Of a DNA stretch of 64,000 bases, positions 1 to 8,380 are shown in pieces. Both the position numbers and the translations under genes were made by a program. The stretch is from positions 31,929-95,928 of the forward strand of contig PMSX01000351.1 in NCBI GenBank assembly GCA_003167495.1. The letters are read 5' to 3'. Position 1 is the first letter of the stretch. Each line of letters starts with the position of its first letter. The notes under the pieces were generated by a model. It saw only the letters and a list, made by a program, of their open reading frames with translations, was not told the origin of the DNA and did not search any database. The stretch comes from Bryobacterales bacterium (GTDB lineage: Bacteria; Acidobacteriota; Terriglobia; Bryobacterales; Bryobacteraceae).

Positions 1-14
1 CGTCATCATTCGGT

Positions 15-2771
15 CTACCAAGCCTGGACCCAGGCGGGTGTCAGGGAAAGATTGAGATTGGCCACCGTGAGCGTATCGAGCGCGCTCGCCGCATCCAGAT
101 CGAGCTCGAAGATCAGCGAGCCGAAGCTCCCCGAGTTGAAATAGACGGTAATCGTTTGCGCGCTCGTCGAGAGCGAGAGCGCGCCATGAGCGATAGTTGA
201 CGCATACCCCGGGGCGTACAAGTTCAGCGTCGCGTAGCCCGCCGCCGCCGAGCTCGTGAGCGTAATCGTCGCGGTGTAGTACGTGTTCGGGGCGATAGCG
301 ACGTTTTGCGAGATCGACGTGACGCCCGTCGTCGCGCAGACGAGAGTCGATGGTCCGCTCGCGGACGCGCCCGTGCCGGCGACGCTCCAAGGGGCGGCGT
401 TGATCGCGCTCGGCGAGCCGAGCAGATTCTGAGCGCCGGGCAGTTGGATACTGATCCCCAGCCCGCTCACGGTAACCGTCGCGCCCGCCATGACGGCGGG
501 ACAATCGAATTCAAAAATCACGGTCGGATTTGTCGTCGTGTTAAACGGCACACTAAACGAGCTAGGGACGCCGGCAGCGCACCACTGACCCAGCGAGGCG
601 GGGATCGGCGTCCAGCCGGGCGCGTAGACGCTGAGAGTACACCAGCCGCCAATCGTCGGGATCATGGTGAGAGTCGCAATGTACTCGACGTTCGGAGAGA
701 CGACGATACCGACTTGCTGAAGCGCGCTGACGAGAGTCTGGCCTGACGAAATGGTGATGGTCGTCGCGCTCGCGGCCGTCGCGCCCGCCGAGACGCTCCA
801 AGCGCCGTTGGTGATATCGGTCGGTGAGGTGAGAAGATTCGCCGGGACGTACGCGGGCGCGGTGACGGTGACTTGCGACGAGTTCGCGCTTTCAATTCCA
901 GCGACGACGGCGGTCACGACATAGTAGTAAGTGATCCCTGGCGCAAGCGAGTTATCGGTGTAACTCGCGCTCGTCGTTGTGGCGATGACGACATAGCAGC
1001 TTCCACTGATCATCGTCGACCGCTTGACGAGATAGCTCGCGGCCGAGCCGCTCCACGTCAGAGTGACTTGCTCGACGTTGACCGTCGTCGTCGGAGTGAC
1101 GCTCGAAGCGGCGAGCGCGGTGGGAGCTGCAGGGGGAGATCCCGCGCTCGCTACGACGGTGAGCTGCGAAGAGTTCGCGCCGATCGTTCCATTGTTGATC
1201 GCGGCGACGACGTAGTAATAAGTGGATCCACTTGTCACGCTGGCGTCGGTGTAGCTGGGACCTGTGACCGTGGCGAGAATTGTATAGCCGGATCCGCTCG
1301 TCGAAGAGCGCAGAACGTTGTAGCCGGTCGCGGTGGCCACCGGGGACCATTCGAGAGGAACGGCCGTCGTCGAAACGCCTTGCGCGGTGAGAGTCGAAGG
1401 CGCGCTCGGCGTCGCTCCGGCTGCCAGCGCGATCTTAGGACACGCGCATTTCACGGCGTCGAGCAGCGGACTCACGATAGAGCGACTCGGGTAGTAATCG
1501 AGCGTCAGCTCCCAGGCGGCAATTCCGGCGAGTCCCTTGGACAGCATCCATTGAACCTTCGCAGTGACTGACGCCGAATCGTCATAGGTCAAATACATGT
1601 TGTCGGCGGGCGTCCCGTTCAGCAGCGATAGATAAGGAACTTGGGCAACCGCATCCCACAAATCGTCGGCGGCGTTATAGAAGGCCGAGACTTGTTGCGT
1701 TGTCGCCGGGATGACGACGGAAGACGACGACGACGAGATAGAGGGCGTTCCGTACGCGCAGTAGGTGTTGACGAGGTTCGTCGCGCTCGTCATGAATTGA
1801 CGCGGCGTCAGCGGTCCGCTGGTGGGCGTCCCGACGTTGCCAGAGAAGAGCCTGCCATAGAACGGAATGCCGAACAAGAGCATCCCTGCGGGCATGCCCG
1901 CGAAGACGAAGCTGCGAACGATTCGCAAGCCCGACAGCATCGCGTTTCCATAGTAGCCGTTGAAGTTTCCGTCGAAGAGCGCGGCGTCATGCCATACGGT
2001 GAGGTTGCCCCCGGACATCTCGTCGTAACACATGACGTTCATCGTGTCGGTGTAGTTCGCGACGGCCGCCCAGCTCTGAATGATGTTCGCGCCAGCCGGG
2101 TTTTGAATGCTCACGCACATATCGACGTGAAGGTTCGGATTAGCAGCTTTGATCGCTGGGTACAGCGCGGTCATCAAAGCGATGACGCCGGCCGTCGTCA
2201 TCCCTTGTTCCCAATCGATGTCGACGCCATCGTAGCCGCGCGAGACGACTGTCTCGACGATGTTGGCGACGAGCGTATTCAGGTTGTTTGTAACAGCGTT
2301 GATGAAAGCCGTCCCGGTCGTATCGAAGACGTCGGCGAAGCTCAGAATCACTTTGACGCCGGCAGCGTGCGCGGCGTTAATCAGAGCGGTCGAGTTCGCA
2401 GCCGTCATCGCTAGACCGTTGGCGGCGAAGTTCAGCGCGCCACTGGCGAGCGGTTCAACATGATCATGTGAGATATGGGTCAACGCGCTGAAGTCGAGCG
2501 CCGACGTGGGAATGGGCGTGAACTGCTGATAGTAGCCCATGACCATTTGCGAGCGCGCAATCTTCGAGTAACTTTTGAAGAGAATCCAGTTCCCGCTGAT
2601 CTTCTTCGCTATCGACTGACCCGGCGTCAACGCCTGTTGCTCGGCTTTGGCGTACGTCGCCCAGGCGAGCGTCGGCGAAGTTCCCGCGTGCGAGTCATTG
2701 CCGTTGACGGGATCGAGATAGTAAGTTGCGACGGGGACCCAGGCGTCCGTCCAACCGTTAAAGGAATTCAT
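15..2771 (-). CDS. Tailspike-like protein with GH18 glycosidase, Fn3 and repeated C-terminal beta domains
   Basis: This 918-residue protein carries a glycoside hydrolase family 18 domain (about residues 75-475). The catalytic DxxDxDxE signature is seen as DGVDIDWE at 181-188, with E188 the expected acid. GH18 enzymes cleave beta-1,4-GlcNAc bonds, so chitin-like or N-acetylglucosamine polymers are likely substrates. Two fibronectin type III-like modules (about 500-690) follow, then two related ~105-residue beta-rich repeats (about 700-918, each starting NLL.SP) that could bind glycans. The first ~65 residues look like the start of a parallel beta-helix (YYLDPVNGNDS), suggesting module swapping. 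The ATG at 2771 is chosen because it lies 4 bases after the stop of the upstream tail gene; an upstream extension would only read through that gene. It is the last gene of the tail block, so it probably decorates the virion tip and degrades surface glycans. Confidence 0.88.
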   Translation of the reverse strand: MNSFNGWTDAWVPVATYYLDPVNGNDSHAGTSPTLAWATYAKAEQQALTPGQSIAKKISGNWILFKSYSKIARSQMVMGYYQQFTPIPTSALDFSALTHISHDHVEPLASGALNFAANGLAMTAANSTALINAAHAAGVKVILSFADVFDTTGTAFINAVTNNLNTLVANIVETVVSRGYDGVDIDWEQGMTTAGVIALMTALYPAIKAANPNLHVDMCVSIQNPAGANIIQSWAAVANYTDTMNVMCYDEMSGGNLTVWHDAALFDGNFNGYYGNAMLSGLRIVRSFVFAGMPAGMLLFGIPFYGRLFSGNVGTPTSGPLTPRQFMTSATNLVNTYCAYGTPSISSSSSSVVIPATTQQVSAFYNAADDLWDAVAQVPYLSLLNGTPADNMYLTYDDSASVTAKVQWMLSKGLAGIAAWELTLDYYPSRSIVSPLLDAVKCACPKIALAAGATPSAPSTLTAQGVSTTAVPLEWSPVATATGYNVLRSSTSGSGYTILATVTGPSYTDASVTSGSTYYYVVAAINNGTIGANSSQLTVVASAGSPPAAPTALAASSVTPTTTVNVEQVTLTWSGSAASYLVKRSTMISGSCYVVIATTTSASYTDNSLAPGITYYYVVTAVVAGIESANSSQVTVTAPAYVPANLLTSPTDITNGAWSVSAGATAASATTITISSGQTLVSALQQVGIVVSPNVEYIATLTMIPTIGGWCTLSVYAPGWTPIPASLGQWCAAGVPSSFSVPFNTTTNPTVIFEFDCPAVMAGATVTVSGLGISIQLPGAQNLLGSPSAINAAPWSVAGTGASASGPSTLVCATTGVTSISQNVAIAPNTYYTATITLTSSAAAGYATLNLYAPGYASTIAHGALSLSTSAQTITVYFNSGSFGSLIFELDLDAASALDTLTVANLNLSLTPAWVQAW

Positions 2772-2775
2772 GAGA

Positions 2776-3363
2776 TTAGAGTGGGGGAAGGGTCGAGCAG
2801 AGAACGAAGATATCGAGAGTCCCGGCAGTGACGACGATAGGATAGGACCCGCTGGGGATGCCGACCTGGGCAATGATCGCGGTGGCCGACGTGGAGAGCA
2901 TGCGCGCGCCGCCCGCCAAATAAAAGTGAGTCGCGGCGGGAGCCTGAGCGATATCGAACGTGTCTCCGGAGACGATCATAAGCGAGTCGGGAATGGCGGC
3001 GGTGCCGAGCGAGACAGTACAATCAGACGCGCCGACGAACGACGCGGTATGGATGAGCATGACGGCGTGAAAGATCGTCAACGCGGGCGCGGTGAAGAGC
3101 GCGATCTGTTGCGGGTTCACGCTCGAGGAGCGAGCGGCTACGACTACCCCGTTAACGAGCCAATTCGAACCGCTCGAAGTGAGTTGATACCTCGTCCAGT
3201 TCCCGGCGGGCGTCCCGCCGCCGCCCATGCCCGCGACGGTGGTCTGCAGAGTGCCGACCGCAGCGTCGATCAGATTCATGTCGACGGTAAAAGGGTTGTT
3301 CCAGTTCGGATCGCCGTAGGCCGGAATTTCAAGTCCAAGATTGGGTGTGATGGTGTTTGACAT
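2776..3363 (-). CDS. Putative tail fibre/spike accessory protein
   Basis: A 195-residue protein that lies 1 base after the fibre gene and 4 bases before the GH18 gene. The N-terminus (TPNLGLEIPAYGDPNWNNPF) resembles attachment segments at the start of phage tail fibres and spikes. The rest is predicted beta-rich, with no signal peptide or catalytic motif. From its position it is likely a virion component that joins the spike to the baseplate or forms a small receptor-binding head. The function is inferred from context only. Confidence 0.7.
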   Translation of the reverse strand: MSNTITPNLGLEIPAYGDPNWNNPFTVDMNLIDAAVGTLQTTVAGMGGGGTPAGNWTRYQLTSSGSNWLVNGVVVAARSSSVNPQQIALFTAPALTIFHAVMLIHTASFVGASDCTVSLGTAAIPDSLMIVSGDTFDIAQAPAATHFYLAGGARMLSTSATAIIAQVGIPSGSYPIVVTAGTLDIFVLCSTLPPL

Positions 3364-3364
3364 T

Positions 3365-4516
3365 TTAGTAGCCGATGGCGATCCAGTGCACGCCTGTTGC
3401 CGCCCACGTCCCGCCGTTCGCTTTGCAATACGCTTTGAAGCTGGTCCCGCCCGAGACCGAGCACGCGACGACGTTGGCGTTTACGCCGCCGTCGCAGCCC
3501 ACCACGCACATGCACGTCGTCGGAAAGCTAATTCCGTACGTAACGGTGTCGCCGCTACTGCTGCCCGCGCAGGCTGTCTCGCCCCATTGCAAAACCAAGC
3601 CACCCGGAAACTTTTGATAGCCGGGAAGCCCGGTGAGCGAATTCAAGAAAGCGGTCGCCAGGTTTGGAAAGTTCGTTTGCACCCAGGCTGTGTTCGGTAG
3701 GTTCGTGCTGTTATCGCTCGACGAGCCGCCTCCGGTTCGAAAGTTCCCAATCGCGCCGGCCGCAAAATCAGCGTAGCCGTTTCCTACTCCGAAGGCTTGC
3801 GTCGTGGGGCTTGCACCCTCTATGACTACGCTGCCTGTCAGATTCGCGTTAGCGAGAGGCGCGAATAGCGTTTGAATCCAGTTCGTGTTCGCGGCGCGAA
3901 GGCTGTTGTCAGTCGAGGAAGGAGTCGGAACGGTGACCGCGTTGGCGATGGGCGCGGCCCCGCCGAGCGAGATACCCGCGCCCGTATTGTCGATGCTGAC
4001 CAAGCCCGACAGCAGATTAAAAAAGAACGGGCGTAAAGTGTTGTACCCCGGCGAGCCCGCTGGCGTTGTCAATACAGAGAATGACGTGCCGTCATTGCGT
4101 AGCAGCGCGGCGGGGTTGCCGCCGTTCTCGATCCGAATGCTAGCGCCGTTCGCATCCAGCGCCGTCGTCGCCAGCGTCGTCGTCGTCGGAGCTCCCGTTA
4201 AGGCGGGACTTGCTAACGTCGCATAGAGCGCGAGCGCCGCGCTGAGATCGGTCTGGGTGATGATGTTCGCGAGTACTCCCGCGAGCGTCGTCACGTTCGC
4301 ATCGCTGACGACGTAGCCCTTCGCGGCGAGCGCGTTCGCTAGGGCGACGATGAACGTTGAAAGCTGATAGAAGAGCTTGTTCGCGGTGATGCTAGGAAAC
4401 ACCGACGGGTCTACGGCGCCGCCCGAGCGAAGCGTGTCGGCGGTGTACGCCGTATCGCTTTCTTGATTCGCAGCCGTGGGGTTCCACTGTTGAATGTTGG
4501 TGCTGCCTGAGGGCAT
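3365..4516 (-). CDS. Tail fibre protein with gp53-like C-terminal domain
   Basis: A 383-residue tail fibre. The N-terminal ~110 residues are alpha-rich. They are followed by a long Ala/Thr/Asn-rich shaft with repeated phrases (SSTDNSLRAANTNWIQT and SSSDNSTNLPNTAWVQT, about residues 205 and 275). The C-terminus (about 295-383) has the pattern of the fibre gp53-like C-terminal domain: GYQKFPGGLVLQWGE, then FPTTC, ending in WIAIGY. That domain usually trimerises and forms the receptor-binding tip. The gene is separated from the baseplate gene DUF2612 by an inserted GIY-YIG gene on the other strand. Confidence 0.85.
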   Translation of the reverse strand: MPSGSTNIQQWNPTAANQESDTAYTADTLRSGGAVDPSVFPSITANKLFYQLSTFIVALANALAAKGYVVSDANVTTLAGVLANIITQTDLSAALALYATLASPALTGAPTTTTLATTALDANGASIRIENGGNPAALLRNDGTSFSVLTTPAGSPGYNTLRPFFFNLLSGLVSIDNTGAGISLGGAAPIANAVTVPTPSSTDNSLRAANTNWIQTLFAPLANANLTGSVVIEGASPTTQAFGVGNGYADFAAGAIGNFRTGGGSSSDNSTNLPNTAWVQTNFPNLATAFLNSLTGLPGYQKFPGGLVLQWGETACAGSSSGDTVTYGISFPTTCMCVVGCDGGVNANVVACSVSGGTSFKAYCKANGGTWAATGVHWIAIGY

Positions 4517-4552
4517 GTTTTGAGTTCTCCTATTGCCTTACTTTTACTTCTT

Positions 4553-4609
4553 AGTACCGTGACTCTCAAGGTACTTCTAACCCTTGCAAACATTGATGTC
4601 CGAGAGTCA
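4553..4609 (+). promoter_or_regulatory. Structured leader of the GIY-YIG gene
   Basis: Two inverted repeats interlock in the 107-base gap before the endonuclease gene. AGTACC/GGTACT lies at 4553-4558 and 4570-4575. TGACTCTC (4560-4567) pairs perfectly with GAGAGTCA (4602-4609), which ends 14 bases before the ATG. Folding of the second pair would place structure against the ribosome-binding region. Free-standing homing endonuclease genes often carry leader hairpins that limit translation. The repeats are seen directly; the regulatory role is inferred. Confidence 0.4.
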
Positions 4610-4623
4610 TCCTATGTTCAGAG

Positions 4624-5283
4624 ATGGAGCTTTACGGGATCGTTTACCGAATGCGCAACGCCTTGACGGGCGGTATATACATCGGCCAAACAACCCGCAC
4701 GCTTGGCTTTCGTCTCGCCGAGCACGCCTGCCACAGCAAGCTGGACGGAAAGTGCCGGAAGCTCTACGCGGCGATCAGAAAGTACGGTATCGGCGTCTTC
4801 TCTATTGAAGAGTTGACGCAAGCCGGATCAAGAGATGAGCTGGACCAGTTAGAGGTTCAGCTCATCCAGAGCTGCGATGCGATGTCTCGGCGGAATTACA
4901 ACATAATGCCCGGCGGGTCTTATGGAAAGCACTCACAGGAAACCAAGGACCTCTTGTCGCGCATTCATACAGGCCGAAAGCAGTCTCGTGAAAGGGTCGA
5001 AAAACGCCGGGTGTCTCAGATCGGCAAAAAACACTCTGACGAGTGGAAGGCCAACATAAGCGCGGGTTCACGCGGCAAGTCCCGATCTGAGGCGTTCAAA
5101 GAAAAGATGCGCAATCGCCCCTGCTCACTGGAGACTCGTCGTCGAATAGGCGAGAAAAGTAAAGGCCGAAAGATTCCGGAGGTCGCTGAGGCGAATCGGC
5201 GAAGGACAGGAATCCCTCGGAGCGAAGCCACCAAGCGCAAACAATCCGAAGCTCTCATAGAATACTGGGCGGCACGCGCTTAG
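4624..5283 (+). CDS. GIY-YIG homing endonuclease with NUMOD3 repeats
   Basis: A 219-residue free-standing homing endonuclease. The N-terminal GIY-YIG nuclease domain (about residues 1-95) starts LYGIVYR and continues GGIYIGQT, matching the two signature halves. The basic C-terminal half carries about five short NUMOD3-type DNA-binding repeats of the form GxxHSxETKxLLSxxxxG. Such enzymes cut an allele lacking the gene and copy it there by repair. It lies on the strand opposite to all neighbouring late genes. Its stop overlaps the last codons of the DUF2612 gene by 4 bases, so insertion between baseplate and fibre genes has left both intact. Its base composition looks less GC-rich than its neighbours, consistent with transfer. 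Confidence 0.9.
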   Translation: MELYGIVYRMRNALTGGIYIGQTTRTLGFRLAEHACHSKLDGKCRKLYAAIRKYGIGVFSIEELTQAGSRDELDQLEVQLIQSCDAMSRRNYNIMPGGSYGKHSQETKDLLSRIHTGRKQSRERVEKRRVSQIGKKHSDEWKANISAGSRGKSRSEAFKEKMRNRPCSLETRRRIGEKSKGRKIPEVAEANRRRTGIPRSEATKRKQSEALIEYWAARA

Positions 5284-5921
5284 AAATGACCGACGTCGAA
5301 GCCTGCGATGTAGGCGTTCGAGACGTCGAAGCCGAACGCGGGAAGAGTGCTGAAGTTGTAGGTGTACTGAACGCCCGCTGGTCTCGGAACGATATAGCCG
5401 TTGGTGATGAGGTCCTGAAGAATGCTGCTAAACGCGCCCGTCAGAAGGATCGTCGCCGTCATGTTCTGCGAGTCTTCAATCGCAATCGTGCCGCCGGGAA
5501 AGAGCGTCTGCCAGATCCCTTGCAGTGAGTCAATGGTGCCGTCCCAGGAATTCTGCGCGACGCGTGCTCTGAGAAGGAGAAGGTAAGTCGGATCGGTGAG
5601 AGTCGGCGAGACGCTATCGCTCGGTTGAAATCCCACGGTCCGCGATTGGCCGATGAGCTGGCCAAGAACGTCGAGCTGCGGACCGACCGCGATGTCGAGA
5701 TCGAAAGCCGCGTCGAAATTGGCGAGGCACTGCGTTACCCCGTCCATGATGAGAAGCGGGGCAGTCAGCCAGGAAAGAAAGTTCGGCGACGAGCTTTGGT
5801 ACTGAGACGTCAGCAGCGACAGGTAGTAAAACGGAATCGGGCCTTGGCCCCACTCCATACCAAAGCCGCCATAGCCGAAGCCATCTGTGCCGAAGCCGAA
5901 ACTCTGAGGTGTAGAGCTCAT
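5280..5921 (-). CDS. Baseplate protein, DUF2612 family
   Basis: A 213-residue protein of the DUF2612 family, found immediately after gpJ in Mu-like and DUF3383 myoviruses, where it occupies the gpI-like position between baseplate wedge and fibre. Visible family features are LDVLGQLIGQ (about residues 85-94), YLLLLRARVAQNSWDGT and a closing GFDVSNAYIAGFD segment. It follows gpJ after 4 bases. Its expected role is attaching tail fibres to the outer baseplate. Confidence 0.85.
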   Translation of the reverse strand: MSSTPQSFGFGTDGFGYGGFGMEWGQGPIPFYYLSLLTSQYQSSSPNFLSWLTAPLLIMDGVTQCLANFDAAFDLDIAVGPQLDVLGQLIGQSRTVGFQPSDSVSPTLTDPTYLLLLRARVAQNSWDGTIDSLQGIWQTLFPGGTIAIEDSQNMTATILLTGAFSSILQDLITNGYIVPRPAGVQYTYNFSTLPAFGFDVSNAYIAGFDVGHF

Positions 5922-5925
5922 TTGG

Positions 5926-7302
5926 TTAAACCAGCGTGATGACGACGTTCGCCGAGACGCCTTGCGAGACCTGGTTGTAGGTCATCGCCAGATCGCTCGT
6001 TCCCGTGGGAGAGGCCGTGGTGCCGAGCGTGAGCGCGCGGATCGAGAACATCGGCGCGTCGGGATTCGGCCGAACGGTGAGAGCGGCGCCGTAGAGCTCG
6101 CTCAGAACGATAGTCTCGCCGATTTGCAGCGAGTTGAGATAGTTCACGATGGCCGTCTGAATCGCCGTCGTCGTCGAGGTCGTATAGTTCGCGAGCGAGT
6201 GAATCGAGAGACTGACGTAGGGCTGAACGTACGAAGGCAAGCTGAAGCGGATCGGCATTGTGACCGCTGTATAAGGGTCGGTGACAGTGACGCTCGTCGT
6301 TCCGTTGGTGTAACAGCCGATGCCGCGCGCGCCATAGATCGTTTGCGCGACGGCCGCATTTGTCCCACCCTCTACGACGCACGTAAGAGAATGCTGCGGT
6401 CCTAGATTGATCCCATCCCCTATGTAGAAAGAAGCGCCCGTCTGCGTTCCCGCAGAGGTCGTGAGCGTCCCAGCCGTACCACTCGTAACGGTCGCGATGG
6501 TGTAGCTCGTCGCTCCGATTTCGATGGCCTGGCCGACATCGGTCGCGTCGAGCGGATAACCGCTAACGATGGTGAGCGCCGTTCCCGACGTGTTGCAGGT
6601 TCCAAAGGAGGCGGTGAAGCCAAAATAGTTTTCGAGGATGTTGTAGCGCGTAACGCCCGCAGTCGCGGCGATAGCGGCGGTGACTGTGGCGCGCATCGTA
6701 AGGCTGGGCAGTGCGACGGAAAGCGCCTGGCGCGCGCGAAATTGTGAGTCAAGCTCGACCGGCTCGCCGTTGACCGCGGGGGCGGGATTCGTGACGCTTG
6801 TCCAGCCGCTCGTCGGCGTCGCGATCACCGTGATCGTGTTCGCGTTCGCAGGAATCGCACCCAGCGTTTGACACGTCGCCGTAACGCTGATCGTTCCACC
6901 CGAGGCGATGGTGACTTGCGCGGGAAGGTTCCAGAGATAGCTATTCGCGTCCTGAATCACGCCGTTATTGATGACGGCGTTCGGAGTGCCAACCAGCGTA
7001 ACGACAGCCGTCGAAGCGATGGGAGCCTTACGCGCGATACCGTTCACCTTGGCGATATTGTCGAGCGCCGCGCCAATCGCCGTCCCCGGCGAGCGCCCGT
7101 TATAGGCGAGCTGGCAGCAAGACATCGTGTCCGCGCATTTGGCGGAGACGGCCGAGATCCACTGATAGTCGGCGGTGTCGACGCCCAGATACGCGTTCTG
7201 ACCGTAGGCGGTTTGATACTGCGCGATCAGATCGGCGAGGATGTCGTTGTATTGCGGAACGGTCAGACCAGCCGGGCCAAGAGACGGGGGTGAGTAGCTC
7301 AT
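5926..7302 (-). CDS. Baseplate J-like protein (gpJ/gp6 wedge)
   Basis: A 458-residue baseplate wedge protein of the Mu gp47/PBSX XkdT type. The N-terminal region (LTVPQYNDILADLIAQYQTA) and the central IARKAPIASTAVVTLVGTPNAVI segment are typical of the family. The C-terminal part (ALTVRPNPDAPMFSIRALTLG) matches the usual end of gpJ. These proteins form the dimeric wedge ring that locks the contractile sheath to the baseplate. The gene sits between the gp25-like wedge and DUF2612, the standard order. Confidence 0.9.
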   Translation of the reverse strand: MSYSPPSLGPAGLTVPQYNDILADLIAQYQTAYGQNAYLGVDTADYQWISAVSAKCADTMSCCQLAYNGRSPGTAIGAALDNIAKVNGIARKAPIASTAVVTLVGTPNAVINNGVIQDANSYLWNLPAQVTIASGGTISVTATCQTLGAIPANANTITVIATPTSGWTSVTNPAPAVNGEPVELDSQFRARQALSVALPSLTMRATVTAAIAATAGVTRYNILENYFGFTASFGTCNTSGTALTIVSGYPLDATDVGQAIEIGATSYTIATVTSGTAGTLTTSAGTQTGASFYIGDGINLGPQHSLTCVVEGGTNAAVAQTIYGARGIGCYTNGTTSVTVTDPYTAVTMPIRFSLPSYVQPYVSLSIHSLANYTTSTTTAIQTAIVNYLNSLQIGETIVLSELYGAALTVRPNPDAPMFSIRALTLGTTASPTGTSDLAMTYNQVSQGVSANVVITLV

Positions 7303-7317
7303 GAGTGTTCTTTCGCG

Positions 7318-7713
7318 TTAAGACAAAGCCGCGCTCGGCGGCGTCGGTTGGTTCGTCACTGTGAGAGTTCCAAACTGCGTCTGCACCTGGCAGGAAAAGG
7401 AGAAGGCGCGCGTCGTCGAGTTGTAGCTCGTCGTCAGATTCGAGACGCTCAGCACATAGGGAGCGCCGAGAATTCTTTGCTTCAGCAAGAGCGCCACGGT
7501 GTCGGGCTGACCGCCCGCGCCACTGACGCCCAAGATCGATTGAAAGAGCGGCGTGCCGGCGTTGACGTTTTCCCACCACTCGCCTTGCAGCAGCTTCAAC
7601 CGGGTGCCGATGATCTGCGCTACGGCGTCGATGTCAGTGAGAAAGTTTCCCTGGCTATTGCCGTAGAGCGGATCGCCCGTCGCACTCAGCGCGCGTACTG
7701 TGATGGTTGCCAT
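7318..7713 (-). CDS. Baseplate wedge subunit, gp25-like
   Basis: A 131-residue protein directly upstream of gpJ. The core (FLTDIDAVAQIIGTRLKLLQGEWWENVNAGTPLFQSILG, residues about 24-62) has the layout of gp25/GpW-type wedge proteins, which nucleate sheath assembly. The Thr/Pro-rich tail is less conserved. Assignment rests on this motif and on the fixed gene order spike, wedge, gpJ. Confidence 0.75.
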   Translation of the reverse strand: MATITVRALSATGDPLYGNSQGNFLTDIDAVAQIIGTRLKLLQGEWWENVNAGTPLFQSILGVSGAGGQPDTVALLLKQRILGAPYVLSVSNLTTSYNSTTRAFSFSCQVQTQFGTLTVTNQPTPPSAALS

Positions 7714-7719
7714 AAGTTC

Positions 7720-8379
7720 CTAAACGACGGGACCGCTATCGCCGCTGCCGCTCGACACGCCTGAGTGCGTATGCGTGAGGAAAGTTCTGCCGTCAATAGA
7801 ACAGTGACCGCCCGTGATGTTCACCGCCGAGCTGCCGGCGACAGTGACAGTCGGCGCGGTGAGCGTAATCTGGCTGCCGGCGACGTCGACGACGACGGTC
7901 CCGTCTTCACTGCGAAGCTGCGCCGAGCTCGTCGAGTAATTTGAAAGTACGCGCGGCTGACTCCACGGTCCCGGAATGCAAAACCCATCGGCGAGCGAGT
8001 GCCGCCGTAAATGAATCTGGTTATTTCCGACCCCGCCCGATTGCCACCACGCGCCGATGTCCATATCGCCGAAGACGACGAGACACTCATCCCCCAGTGA
8101 AAGAGGCATCGTCAAAGTGAAGCCGCCGCCGCGCGGTAGCACTACTGGCACGTCGACGAGCTCGGGAAGCGTGATGGTCACGAGCGCGCCCGCTTGAAGA
8201 ACCTGATCGGTCAGCGCGAGTTGCACGATAGCGGTTTGCTGCGTCGCGTTGAAGCTCTGAATCACGCCTGGCATAGCAACGCGGAGGCCGCGCGCGAAAG
8301 CGCGAAAGGCGGCGGTCCACTGCGAGAACGAATCGCCCAGACGGGTTTGCAGCGACGGGGTATAAGACGGGGTGTCCAT
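7720..8379 (-). CDS. Membrane-puncturing spike, Gp138 family
   Basis: A 219-residue central spike protein. The N-terminal OB-fold part (GVIQSFNATQQTAIVQLAL) and GDECLVVFGDMDIGAWWQSG are characteristic of Gp138/gpV-like spikes. The C-terminal beta-helix region ends with HTHSGV (about residues 202-207). This is the HxH iron-binding motif that caps the needle tip in P2 and phi92 spikes. The protein is expected to trimerise under the hub and puncture the outer membrane on contraction. Confidence 0.88.
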   Translation of the reverse strand: MDTPSYTPSLQTRLGDSFSQWTAAFRAFARGLRVAMPGVIQSFNATQQTAIVQLALTDQVLQAGALVTITLPELVDVPVVLPRGGGFTLTMPLSLGDECLVVFGDMDIGAWWQSGGVGNNQIHLRRHSLADGFCIPGPWSQPRVLSNYSTSSAQLRSEDGTVVVDVAGSQITLTAPTVTVAGSSAVNITGGHCSIDGRTFLTHTHSGVSSGSGDSGPVV

Positions 8380-8380
8380 G

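Noticed and set aside
1641..2414. Plus-strand open frame of 257 residues within the GH18 gene
   Set aside because: Shadow of the minus-strand gene; Arg/Asp-rich composition without motifs.
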